64,000 nucleotides of DNA, taken from NCBI GenBank assembly GCA_032622095.1, contig CP136064.1, positions 216,330,205 through 216,394,204 on the forward strand, read 5' to 3'. Each line of letters opens with the position of its first letter. The first letter of the stretch is position 1. This DNA comes from Siphonodentalium dalli. Taxonomy: Eukaryota; Mollusca; Scaphopoda; Gadilida; Siphonodentaliidae. The position numbers and the translations under genes were made by a program. Of the stretch, positions 23,928-34,474 are shown one piece after another. The notes beneath the pieces are model-generated. The model ran no database searches and was not told the DNA's origin. It was given only the letters and a program-made list of their open reading frames with translations.

Positions 23928-24128
23928 AGTGCATAATCGAGGTGACCAATGAGTGCACATCACCATCTTCTTCATCTGTGTCTAGGTCTCTGATAGCAGA
24001 TGAGGCTATGCAGAATGAGGTCCCCAGATGGGGAATTTTGATGATGATAGCCCACTGTGCGAGGTAGCGTCACTAGATTCACCTCTGTGGACCTCAATAT
24101 GCAAATGTCCAACACCATATTTTGATGT
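23928..24128. mobile_element. Double-hairpin MITE family G, partial copy
   Basis: Contains GCAGAATGAGGTCCCCAGAT and a complementary TAGATTCACCTCTGTGGACC ~75 bp away, then GTCCAACACCATATTTT, the conserved right end of family G. Left half missing. Fuller copies: 33181-33624, 40688-41121, 42094-42532, 47810-48225. Confidence 0.7.
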
Positions 24129-24149
24129 CTTGTGTTTACTGGAATCGGC

Positions 24150-24840
24150 TTGTCTGTACGTGGACACAATTGTGTCCAACCTTTTATTCATACATTTTTC
24201 AGTCAATCTTTTCTAAACTTGGCACAGATATTTAGTACCATTGGGAACCTGTGCACCTGTGATTATGAGGTCTGTCCGACTTTTTTTTTTTTTTTTTTAG
24301 TTATCCTCCTTTTTTGAGATGCATAATTTTTGTCCGATCTTTTATTCCTACATTTTCTGGTCAATTTTGTAACAACTTACTTAGTATCACGGGAACCTGT
24401 GCACCTGCGATCTTGAGGTCCGTCTGACTTTTTTGTGCAGTTATCCCCCTTTTTTAACTTAGAAAATGTTCTCAAAATGTATAATTTTGTTCAAGTTTTG
24501 TCAGAATGTTCTTGTTCAATATGAATCCAATTTGCTACAGGGGTCATTCATCACTGGAACCTGTGCACCTGTGATTTGGAGTTCGGTCCAAATATTTTGG
24601 ACTGAGTTATTACAACATTTCGACTTAGAATTCTCCAGATTTGAGGTTTCTTTTTGTCCGGGGTTTTTTTATCCGGATATTTTCTCAGAATTTTCTAGTT
24701 CAATTTGAATCAAAATTTGCTACAGGGGTCAATCATCATGTTAACCTAAGGCATCTGCGATTTGGAGTTCGGTCGGACTCATATTGGCTGAGTTATTCAA
24801 CTTGTTTTTACTTTGAATATAAGCTTGCACAGGTGAGTAG
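24150..24840 (-). mobile_element. Pearl-like element, family A, reverse orientation
   Basis: GAACCTGTGCACCTG recurs at 24245, 24393 and 24557, with a diverged fourth unit near 24740, giving cores of about 148-180 bp. Each is followed by a GGTC(T/C)GTC(C/T)GACTTTTTT phrase and a GTTATCCCCCTTTTTT-type phrase, the reverse complement of the 1190-1785 cores. It ends about 150 bp before the first visible FUNDC exon. Confidence 0.7.
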
Positions 24841-24992
24841 CTGCAGTTAAGTAGAACTTTCCAGTAACACTATTGACCAATTCCAATATATGGCTACTTC
24901 TTTGGAATAACACTCTCTAGTTTTGAGAATAACTCTATACATACATGTCTTGAGAAGCTATTAATTTGATGATGGTTTTCTATTTATTTCAG

Positions 24993-25137
24993 ATTCTGTT
25001 GATATTGACAAGATCAAAGAAGAGTTTGAAGTCATTGATCTGTCAAAATATAATGCATCATGGCTCAAGAAGACATTTGGTGATGTCTCAAAGCAATCTA
25101 TAGCCAAACAGTTAGCTGTTGGTGGAGCATCTGGATG
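24993..25137 (+). CDS. FUNDC1: FUNDC exon: LIR and start of FUN14 domain
   Basis: Acceptor TATTTATTTCAG at 24981-24992. The exon opens in phase 1 (last two bases of a split codon) and ends TCT GGA TG before GTAAAT. It encodes SVDIDKIKEEFEVIDLSKYN through QLAVGGASG. The LIR core is at about 25029-25040. Confidence 0.93.
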
Positions 25138-28100
25138 GTAAATACACTTATCGTAATACAACATTAATCACTGATACAAAGTAAACAAATTTTTGTGGTT
25201 TGAATGTCTGAGATTGGTCAAAATTACTATTGAAAATACCATTAAAAATGCATATAATAAGGTCGGAGCCTCTTGGCCTGTAGTAAGTCTGAAATGGAAG
25301 GCTGGTACTTTCAATGTAATGTTAAGTTGAGCATATGTTAGGAACACCTTCATGGTTGTCTGACATTATGTCAGGTGATGTATGATGTAGAACAGTCCTG
25401 CAATTTTTGAAAAATGTACCATAGATGCACAGTTAATAGTGTACCTTATTTTGGATACCGGTGCAGTATTTTACATTGTGCACCTTTTGGTAATAACCTC
25501 CTGTATAATGTCCAAGATCACAAGGCATACAGTTTTTGCATCATAATTTTCAAACCCATGTGTGCTAAGGTTCACAAGAAGGTGCACTAAGGCTCACAAG
25601 AACTATTGTGTGTCTCAAAATTGAATGACTGGTGGACAGTTCATAATAAAAACATTCGATTGGCATTTAAAAGACTGTCTATTTCAGCCATATTTCAACT
25701 CCATAATATGTGATCCAAACAGCAATATGAACTGGCCAAGACAAACCATTAATCACTTTGCCAATATAGCAGTCACATGTATTAGATGGTGATCTGTCAA
25801 ACATTATGTTTGCCCTCAATGGATACAGGAAATGGTTGATGCATCCACAATGGTAGAATACACAAGCAAATACCACGCCTTAAAGTGATGTGAAACACTC
25901 CAGTATGGTGATAAAATAGAAATGGAGAATAATCTTGTTCAAAGTAGTAATTTTTTACAAATTGTATATCCAAATTGACAACACACACCGTCATTCTTAT
26001 AAATGAATTAAATGCCGTGACTCTTGATGGCGAAATCGTTTTCGTTAGTTTATCGCCGATAGATGCGCCCCGAATCGAGTAGTAAATATTTACAATCGAG
26101 CGTAGTTCTGATGATGTTTTCTATGGAGTGTACTGTCGATTTGCTTCAAATTTTCGGCGATGTTAGTGGAATGTTACATTCCTCCAGTTTTCATAGTGCC
26201 AGAGTACTAATTTATCAGTTTCACGCACCTGAACATAATATTTGTTTAATATTGTATGAGTATATTTTGTGGTTACATGTATGTGTAAAATACATGAGCT
26301 TTATGGTATGTATCTTGCATTATATGTTGAAGAGAATTCAAATGGTGGTAGCATCTTATATATTAAGCTGTCTTGCTGTTCTACTTTAGGAATTGATCGT
26401 TATTTTTCTCAACAGGGGTGTTTGCAGAGCCATCTGAGAAATAGCCTATAAATAGGGAAGATACCTTGTTCCAATAAGTTAAGAGTATATTGACAGATCA
26501 TTCCATTTTGTCTTTTTACAGGGTAGCAGGGTATTTGTTTGTCAAAGTTGGGAAAATTGCTGCAGCAACACTTGGTACCAGCATATTGCTGCTGCAGGTA
26601 TATATCTATTTCTTTTTTCTCATGACATAATGTTCTTGTCTTAGAACATACTGGTGATTTGCTTTCAAACAGGATTCTATATTTGCTTATAGGGTAAACA
26701 CCACCAGGAGTATGTTGAACCAGGCCTGGCATTTTGAAGGAGTGAACACATCTAAATCGATTATATATGTTTTTTTTCTTCTTAAAATTGAAATAAATGC
26801 AGGCACATATCAAGGCCGTTTTCCATACCGTTTTACACCGGTTTGGGCGCCCAAACTACAGGCGCCCAAAAAAATAAAAATTACCAAAATAAAAAAAAAA
26901 AAATTTAATTTTTTTTTTTTTTTAATTCAGGTCCCAATTCATATCATAACAAGATATATATATTGATATATATTGATATAAGACATGTAAGTTTACAAAA
27001 TGATTTAACTTAATTTTAACAGTTGGAATAATACTGTAAAGTATGTTTGGCTTTATCTAGCTTTCATCTGTGAAAACTTCAAATAGTTAACCCTTCAGAC
27101 TTCAGTATTTCAATCAAATTCAAGTGAAATTACACAATACAGTAGAGGAACAGTGACAATTTGATCAAGTAAACCTGGTTATCATGTTGGATCTCATAAT
27201 ATCAAATGAATAATTAACATAGAGATTAGTACTACTAGTAATAACTACATGTAACTTAATAGACATTATTTCTCATTTCAAGCAGGATAAGCATAATCCA
27301 TTGAACAAAAAGATATCTTACAATAACTTATAAGCATTTCAAATCCATACATATATAAAAAAAATTCCAAAGTTATGCTTCAGAAACTTGGTCAAAGTCA
27401 ACTCTCAGTAAAATTCAAAATACTGACTCCAAGAGCTCTAGATTAGCTCTCAATGCATTGGATTAAAAAAAAAATCCAAGGGGAGACCCCCCCCCCACCA
27501 TCAGCAGGGGGATACCCCATCCCAAACCTCCCTCACTCATGTCTTTGGCTGGATACTTCACTGAAATGAATTAAACTATATTGTGCTATATAAGGCCAAA
27601 ATTAAAAATTAAAAATTTCTCGGAAAAAAAATTTCCCTACTCAAAATATTGTATTGGCTTCTCAGATTTAAACAAAATTTCAATCTGGATGTTATATATG
27701 AATAGAGTAATTGATATGTATTGAAAACTTGTTTTTCTTTAACATAGCTTCAAATTTATAGACTTTATTATATTTAGAGGATTAGATCAAATTTTTAATG
27801 TTGACAGTTATTAAACCTATTCAGTCCAGTAATTACTCTCAGACACCTAATAATAGTGTCAGCATGATTAATAATTTTGGAGAAAATTCACAACAATCCA
27901 GAAATATCACTATTATTTGGCATTGAGACATAGAGTGAAATTGCCATCACTATTATTAATTTCAGCATAAATCCCCACCCTTCACTAATATTAGGCCATC
28001 CCGCTTATTAGGCACCTGAAAGTACTTATAATTGGAACAAGATACATTACCTACCTACTCATTCTTAAAATTTTAGATAGGGTCAGGGGAATCAGATATT

Positions 28101-31100
28101 TTTAATGTGGCCTAACCAGTCATGTTCTGAGCTAAAATAGCTATATTTAGATTATATTTGGAGTGAACAATGTAATATTCAGATTTAGTGTTAACATATT
28201 TTTATTTCCAAATCCAAACAAATAACATACCGGTAATATACAGATGACACATATATACAAAATAGAAGAGTTAATGTATGGAAACGAGGATCAGACAACG
28301 AGCCCGAGGGCTTATTGTCAGTCTTCTCCTCTTTGGCGACATGCCCCGTCCCCAATAAGTGAGAGAGGGGTATAGATCAGACTGGAAGGGTTGGAAATAA
28401 TGGTAGTAGGAGAAATCGAGATATATAACTGATTTGAGTTAGGGATGGAATAAAAGGGAGAAGATTGTATTAGGGATAGCAGGAGGCAGAGAGAGGGGGG
28501 ACTAGAAGACCAGAGGGAGACATATGAAGTCATGAGATGATGATAGTGGTGGGTAGTTTTCAATAATTGGGTTGTTGCGTGACAAAAATGATGCTCGTCT
28601 ATAGTAATCTTTATATGTCAGGTGCCATGGGAGGGGGTCAATCACAACTGATATAAGTCCGTCAAAAAGTTATTAAACAAACACACAGCTACGAGTGTCC
28701 ATAATCAGAATATAGATTTCAACCTTGTGGAATTATCAGACTGTAGCTGTTCTTTAATATGTGTCACAGACATGTTCTATCAACAGATTTAAGTTTTAAG
28801 TACAGTAGAATGCAAGTAATGACTCAAAATTAGGAAATATTTCCATTGGCAAATTGATGCAATGAAATGTTAGATTCCACATTTTACTGCAGTGTTTCCC
28901 ATGGTATTGCATATTGCCATATCCAATTTCGAAGACTGTAACCACATAATTGTTAACAAAACATGCTGCCTAGTTTAGACATGTCAGATGACTTCTCTCA
29001 ATGACAACTATGTCAACTAATCTGTTAAACTAAATTCATTAGTCTATAGAATAAAAATTATGAAAGATTTTGCATGTAAACTATACCCTAAAGATTGAGC
29101 AGCATTAGTAGTGATGATGTAATCATTATATTATTATGCAATTGTATTTACATGTAAAAAATAGCTCTTAATCAATTTGTGTGATGTTATCCTTTTGTGT
29201 TGATTTTATGTGAATGTGCACTAAAACTAATTGCTGTAGAATGCGTTCCTTAATAGTCTGGTCGTTGAGACTCGATTTTGAGGTGAACCTAGAACAAATT
29301 GTTTACAAGCTGTTTTCGGTGTCATTCGACGCGGAAAAGCATCAGGAACAACATATCCAAAATCCGCAAAAATCCGCTTTGGGGAAACTTTGTTATCCAC
29401 GATGGCGTCCAACATGGTTGTCTATACTACATCAGTTCTCGATATAAGTCATTATACGATATATAGTGGCATCAGAATTATGCCGTTATATCAGTTTGTG
29501 TTAAATTAAAATGCGGGAGCGAGTAGAGTGACACGGACAGAAAATTATACAATCGTGGCCATGAAATGGCTGTCAAAATGGCCGCAACTCCAAACCATAC
29601 CACGTAGAAAGCAACATAATTGGGTAACCACATAAGAGTGAAATACGTATTGGCAATATACAAGTCGGTTGTTAAATATCTTTAAAGGTACACACATCAT
29701 TAAAACAGATCAATATGAAGGATCATCGGTCACTGCACAGCAAGTCAACCCCCAATGATTTACGTCTTTAACGTTTGGGTGTTCTGCTTATCCAACATCC
29801 AAATGTTGGGCAAAACAAAAATAGCTCGTGCATGCAACACACGAACTAATGTTTCGCCTCACAGTGCATGGTAGTTTCATTCGGCATGGTGATTAAATAT
29901 TGAATGCAACGCCGAAATTTAAGTGCATACTCTAGAGGTATAAATAATAGTTATATTTCCGGAATTGTCAACACTCCCGGTGATAATAAACAATACACGT
30001 ATGTCGCAATGGTTATTATACTTTAAAGAAACACTCATATCTTCAATGGATTAGCACCGAATATCACCAGGTCAAAGAGACTGTACATAGTACATTGTAT
30101 GTAAGACTAATTTTCATTCTGCTACCAACCCGGTTTCTTAGTAGACAATTTTGTTAAAATTACTTCAGTGGCCACTTTACAACTAGAATAAGCTACAGCG
30201 CAATGCACACTATTAGTTTTCAGTATATTTTGGTTTGAAAATATATTACCATTACCACCCACGTAATCGTGCTAAATATCAGGTGATCATCGTTTAAGAT
30301 GTTATTCCAACATTGAACATTCATCCAATATTGTTAGTTGTGGTTCTGTGTGCAACAGACATGTGTAACGTTATGGAAAATGGGTAAACGCGGTGATGCG
30401 GTTGAAGACAACGTAGTAAGTTTCGCGTAGATAATGTATAATGTCCAGGTATAAACACAGTCTCTGTCACAGATTATGTAGGCAATTTTGGTCAAGTTTT
30501 GAATTTATTGAAGACAGTCTATGGTACTCATTTGTGATTTAATAAATTTAGTTCATGGTACACCATCACGCATTCTTGTGATAAAAGCGAAATATTCGTG
30601 TTTTATCACTTGATATGAGGCAACTATAACTACTATTTTGAGACACGTATAATAGGATCTACGCATTCTCCCCAGTACAATATGAACAGAATTCATACTG
30701 TTTTATAGCAATTAATTTTTTAAGGTTTTCTACCGTAGATATCAAAATAAATGGTGATCGGTCTCATTCGTGAGACTGCTCTGAATACATATATTTCTGC
30801 TTCTTGAGAAAGGCCGCATAGTCAACACATCCCTACTAAATCCCGTTTAGCTGTTTAATTACACATATATCACACGATTCAAGATTAGCGGTACAGATAC
30901 AATTGCGTCATTTTTCCGTTTCTGGGCGCCCAAAAGTCCAGATTTAACCGTTTCACAAGACCCTGATTTCGCTTGCTCTCTCGTGAGGTACATCAGAAAG
31001 AATTCGTACATCTCTATAATCAAAAGTTTCTCTTATACTTGTAGTCATTCTTCCTCCCAATATTCGAGCGTTTGTTCACTCGTATAGGACTAGCTATTCA

Positions 31101-34100
31101 ATTTTGCACTAAATGTAAATTTCATTAGATTTTGTCCATTTTGGTGGCCATTTTGGGAAAAATATTCTACAAATATGGTTTACGACTAAGCAATGTTTGT
31201 GTATATTTCAATTTATTACGAATTTGGCATTAATTGGAGCACCTGCCACAGAATTAAGTATTTTCCGATAACAACAGACATTATGGACGCCATCTTCAAT
31301 AGAGAATTTTCCCCAAAGCGGATTTTAGCGGATTTTGGATATGTTGTTCCCTACATTCTGCCCGACAATATGACACCAAAAACAGCTTGTAAACAATTTG
31401 TTCTAGGTCCAATGCTTCAACGACCAGACTATAAATGTATATATATTGAATAATATTATTATCCATCCCTTAACTAATATTATTTCTGATTGGACAAAAG
31501 CCGTCGCATGATAAACACAAAAGTTGTATTCCCAAAATTTGGATAAACATACAGATGGATAATAAATATGTCAATATACGATGCTGCATGTCTCGTCCAA
31601 TATGACTTTTCACCACAACCTGGACTTGTGCAAGAAAAACACATACTGTACACAACATTGTATAATAACTTTATAAAAAATAATAAAAATGGCTATATAA
31701 TATATGTACCATTGTTGGATTCCAGGAATGAAATGAAATTTAAATGAAGTTTAACCCTTTCTATGCTAAATACTCATTAATGATTGGTTTCCTTAGGAAA
31801 TGTTCAGATAAAAAGTTCAAGAAACAACCTGATTCACCTGAACATTTCCCACCTATGAATATGAATCATTCTGCTGTTGTGTTCTCTGTTTTTCTGTCTG
31901 CTTGTTCATTTTCCCTGAACACAGCAAAATCCATTTATTATAGAAGGGTTGAAATGGATAATAATAAAAACCGGTTTATATCATGAAATGAGTTTTGTGA
32001 AATTTTTCTTCTGAGTTATTCACCTTAATTTACTTTCGAACCAGATTGCCCAGCATCAGGGATATATTACAATCAACTGGAAGCGAGTTCAGAAAAACTT
32101 TGATAATGCAGCTCGACAACTTGAAAGGAGGGCAAGTAAGGAATACCCAGGAATGATGGTTGATGTAAGTGCATACCTGCAGTAATGCTCTAAATAATCG
32201 ACTCCTTGACCACAGCAGAATTATGGGTAATTTTTCAAGATATAGTCGGTAATATGGCTTGTTGCCATTCATTGTAAAGCTCTCACTGAGAGCTTTCCGA
32301 TGAATGGCAACTAGCCATATTTCCAACTAAATCCTGAAAAATTACCCATAATTCTGCTGTGGTTAAGGAGTCGATTATTTAGAGCATTATTGTATGCCTA
32401 CAGTAGTATAATAATATTATAGGCATAACTTTACATATATGTCCATGTTTATATGAGTGCATCTCGAAAAAAATATAACTGGCTTATGCAACAAAATAGT
32501 TACCACAATACAATGGCAATAAAAACGGTGTTATATCATCTTCGTTTGCAAACTCAGAATATGCATATGAAGATCCCCAGTCTGAGATGTTTTATCAAAA
32601 CTTTCACATACCCTTGGTAGGATGCTATGAATTAGCATTGTCCCTCAAAATAAAAATACAATATCGATATCTCAGTGAGAGCTTTCCGATGAATGTCATC
32701 AAGCCATATTTCCGACTTAAACCTGAAAATTTCCCATAATTCTGCTGTGGTTAAGGAGTTGATTATTTATGGCATTACTGTACTTTGCTACTTAGCATGA
32801 TAACTGTAGCAAACATAAACCAACTTTGACCATATAATATGTGTGGGTTCTACTCAAGCTGAGATTTTCTTTTGCCACAAATCCACCAGAGCATCTCCGA
32901 GATCCATACCTCTTGTAAATCAATTTTGATACAAACACAGTCTTTGCAAATCATTGATCACTATAGCCCATTCTACAATGCTCCATATAAGTTTAAATTC
33001 ATTCAGACCAATCTTCCTGGTATTACATAATAAAGACGAGAAACTGTTGCATATTTTCAATTGCTGGTGCTAAATTTATAATGCATTCTGTTTTAAACAC
33101 AGATTCAATATCTGAGGCCAAAATCATTTTGTAAATATCCTTGAGTGGGATCTACAGCTCGTATCTTCTATTTGATAATCAGGCCTGAGGTAGGTGCCGG
33201 ACATATGCAGAATGAGGTCTCCAGAGGGTGTATTTAGTGATGCTACTCCGCACAGTGGACTAATATCACCAAATTAATCCTCTAGGGTCCTCATTCTGCA
33301 TGGCCTCTTCTGCTTTGGAAGACCTAGATTCAGATTTAAGTTCCCACATTGTGATGTGCACCCATTTGGCACCCTTTATTATGCATTGTGTCGTCTGGCA
33401 ATTTGTGGAGAAACTAAACAAAAAAAGAAAAAACTTTCTAAGGAAACTAAAAAACTTGTCACTTTGATAATAAAGATACTTTCCAGAGAAGATGAGGCCT
33501 ATAGCAGAATGAGGTCCCCAGAGGGTGAAATTGGTGATGCCAGCCCACTGTGTGGGGTAGGGACACTACATTCACCTGCTGGGAACCTCATTCTGAAAAT
33601 GTCTGGCACCATATTCTTAGGCCTGTTGATGCTCATTTCTTAAAGATTGTATGTGAATCATGATCCACAATTCACTTAAAAAATGGTTATTGCACCATCT
33701 TTGATTTTAGTTGTAAATCATATTACTCAACAGATTATTACTATTTTACATATTGAGTATTTAAACATTCAAAGTTTGTCCTCTTATAGTTGAGAAATGA
33801 TCATGTGGCTTTTGCTAAAATACCTCGCGACTCTCATTCAATAGTTTTGCCAAGTCATCTTTTAATTGATCTTGTCAGACATATTTGTTTGGGCTATCTA
33901 GCAGATGGCATATGTTATCTAAATCTAACAACAAATTAGTACTTTGTTAAATCGTTAAATATTACACAATGAGCACAGTCTGTATATTGCATGCGCATTG
34001 GTTTATATCAGTGTTCTTATTTGTCATCATATTTACGTTTACTCCAAAAAATTAACAAAACGGGAGAACTGAGGTGTAACCTTTGTTTATTTAATGGCCA

Positions 34101-34462
34101 TTTCTTAATTTATTTATCAGTATTGATATGCTTAAACAACTTCTCAGCATATAGCCTTTCAATCACCCCTCAAGGCAAGTATGCAAGGAAGACTCACATT
34201 GAATGTCCACAAACTTGAAGGACAGAGAAAGAAAGAAATGATTTATTCCACTGAACCCATGTGAATATATATAAGGTAGATCCTATTGATGGCTACCATG
34301 AAAATGGTGTACGTCAACAGGAATGACCTTTGAACTCTGTGGTCTCTGCCAGGTGATTAATCTATTCATTTTAATCCCTTTCAGCTCCAGTCTTTCTTCA
34401 GAGAAAATGTTTTAATGGCAGGGGCATTTGCAGGCGGATTTTTCCTGGGTATCGCTTTTTGA
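24993..34462 (+). CDS. FUNDC1: FUN14 domain-containing protein (FUNDC1/2-type mitophagy receptor), four coding exons, 5' exon not found
   Basis: FUN14-domain proteins sit in the outer mitochondrial membrane; vertebrate FUNDC1 recruits LC3/GABARAP for mitophagy through an N-terminal LIR. Joining 24993-25137, 26522-26597, 32045-32164 and 34385-34462 gives about 139 residues ending in TGA (human FUNDC1 is 155). Visible parts: an N-terminal LIR FEVI in DKIKEEFEVIDL; the W-x3-FG region SWLKKTFG; first membrane segment QLAVGGASGWVAGYLFVKVG; second IAAATLGTSILLLQ; the amphipathic linker GYITINWKRVQKNF; and a third C-terminal membrane segment NVLMAGAFAGGFFLGIAF. All junctions use GT/AG and keep frame (phases 1, 2, 0, 0). 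The initiating exon is upstream and not identified. The residues aligned with human Ser13, Ser17 and Tyr18 are Lys, Glu and Phe. The TIR and hairpin repeats in the introns do not touch coding sequence. Confidence 0.95.
25138..26521 (+). other. FUNDC intron (1.4 kb)
   Basis: Starts GTAAAT, ends TTTTTACAG. No repeat family was recognised except short AT-rich tracts. The open stretch at 26063-26389 lies wholly inside it and shows no coding similarity. Confidence 0.8.
26522..26597 (+). CDS. FUNDC1: FUNDC exon: first and second membrane segments
   Basis: The first G completes the Trp codon split across the junction, then VAGYLFVKVGKIAAATLGTS and ILLLQ. Donor CAG|GTATAT. At 76 nt it is the smallest recognised exon; its length is one base over a multiple of three, matching the phase change 2 to 0. 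Confidence 0.93.
26598..29252 (+). other. FUNDC intron, first part
   Basis: AT-rich. Includes GGGCGCCC palindromes at about 26846 and 26861, an A/T-rich low-complexity block (26868-26930), and a C-rich tract at 27485-27498. No exon or TE with clear ends was recognised. Confidence 0.6.
29253..31432. mobile_element. 2.2-kb element with ~160-bp inverted termini, inside FUNDC intron
   Basis: The left arm (29253-29417) reads ATAGTCTGGTCGTTGAGACT ... CTAGAACAAATTGTTTACAA ... AAAATCCGCTTTGGGGAAA. The right arm (31278-31432) is its reverse complement with scattered mismatches (GGACGCCATC ... CCCCAAAGCGGATTTTAGCG ... CGACCAGACTAT). Both inner arm edges hold GATGGCGTCCA. The 1.85-kb interior has no transposase-like frame. 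Target duplications were not resolved. Confidence 0.68.
31755..31990. mobile_element. TTAA-site MITE, family P4 (CCCTTTCTATGC)
   Basis: Left end TTAA|CCCTTTCTATGCTAAA, with GGAAATGTTCAGA and GAACATTTCCCACC inverted motifs inside. Related copies are at 51980-52239 and 57021-57145. The right terminus is decayed here. Confidence 0.5.
32045..32164 (+). CDS. FUNDC1: FUNDC exon: amphipathic linker between membrane segments
   Basis: Acceptor TTTCGAACCAG, phase 0. Forty codons encode IAQHQGYITINWKRVQKNFD, then AARQLERRASKEYPGMMVD. Donor GAT|GTAAGT matches the U1 consensus. The GY-x3-NWKRV-xK motif is a FUN14 hallmark. Confidence 0.94.
32183..32389. repeat. 207-bp near-perfect palindrome just after a FUNDC splice donor
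   Basis: TAATGCTCTAAATAATCGAC ... CTGCAGCAGAATTATGGG-type left arm (CACAGCAGAATTATGGGTAA) and a right arm that is its reverse complement, ending GATTATTTAGAGCATTA. The arms are ~95 nt with a short centre at CTCACTGAGAG. It starts 18 nt past the last base of the exon, so the intronic RNA could fold into a long hairpin. A half copy lies at 32660-32790. Confidence 0.85.
32660..32790. repeat. Half copy of the palindromic element at 32183
   Basis: CTCAGTGAGAGCTTTCCGAT through TTCTGCTGTGGTTAAGGAGT and GATTATTTATGGCATTA match the right arm of the palindrome 290 bp upstream, without the left arm. Confidence 0.75.
33181..33624. mobile_element. Double-hairpin MITE family G, full-length, in FUNDC last intron
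   Basis: Ends AGGCCTGAGGTAGGTGCCGG and its inverted counterpart finishing CCATATTCTTAGGCCT. At each end a local hairpin is formed by GCAGAATGAGGTC(C/T)CCAG against CC(T/A)CATTCTG(C/A), with GTGATGC(T/C)A in the loops. Central ATGTGCACCCATTTGGCACC is shared with other copies. Confidence 0.75.
34385..34462 (+). CDS. FUNDC1: FUNDC terminal coding exon
   Basis: Acceptor CCCTTTCAG, phase 0. Encodes LQSFFRENVLMAGAFAGGFF then LGIAF and TGA. The Gly-rich last membrane helix ending at the stop is the FUN14 C-terminus (human ends GGFLLGLAS). Confidence 0.94.
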   Translation, partial: LQSFFRENVLMAGAFAGGFFLGIAF

Positions 34463-34468
34463 TGTGTG

Positions 34469-34474
34469 AATAAA
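34469..34474 (+). terminator. AATAAA six bases after the FUNDC stop
   Basis: AATAAA begins 7 nt past the TGA. If used, the 3' UTR would be only about 20-40 nt. Another AATAAA lies at 34834-34839, giving a more ordinary ~400-nt 3' UTR. Which is used cannot be told from sequence. Confidence 0.4.

Noticed and set aside
26063-26389. 108-codon + frame as a separate gene
   Set aside because: It lies inside a FUNDC intron, has no domain, and the composition equals the surrounding intron.
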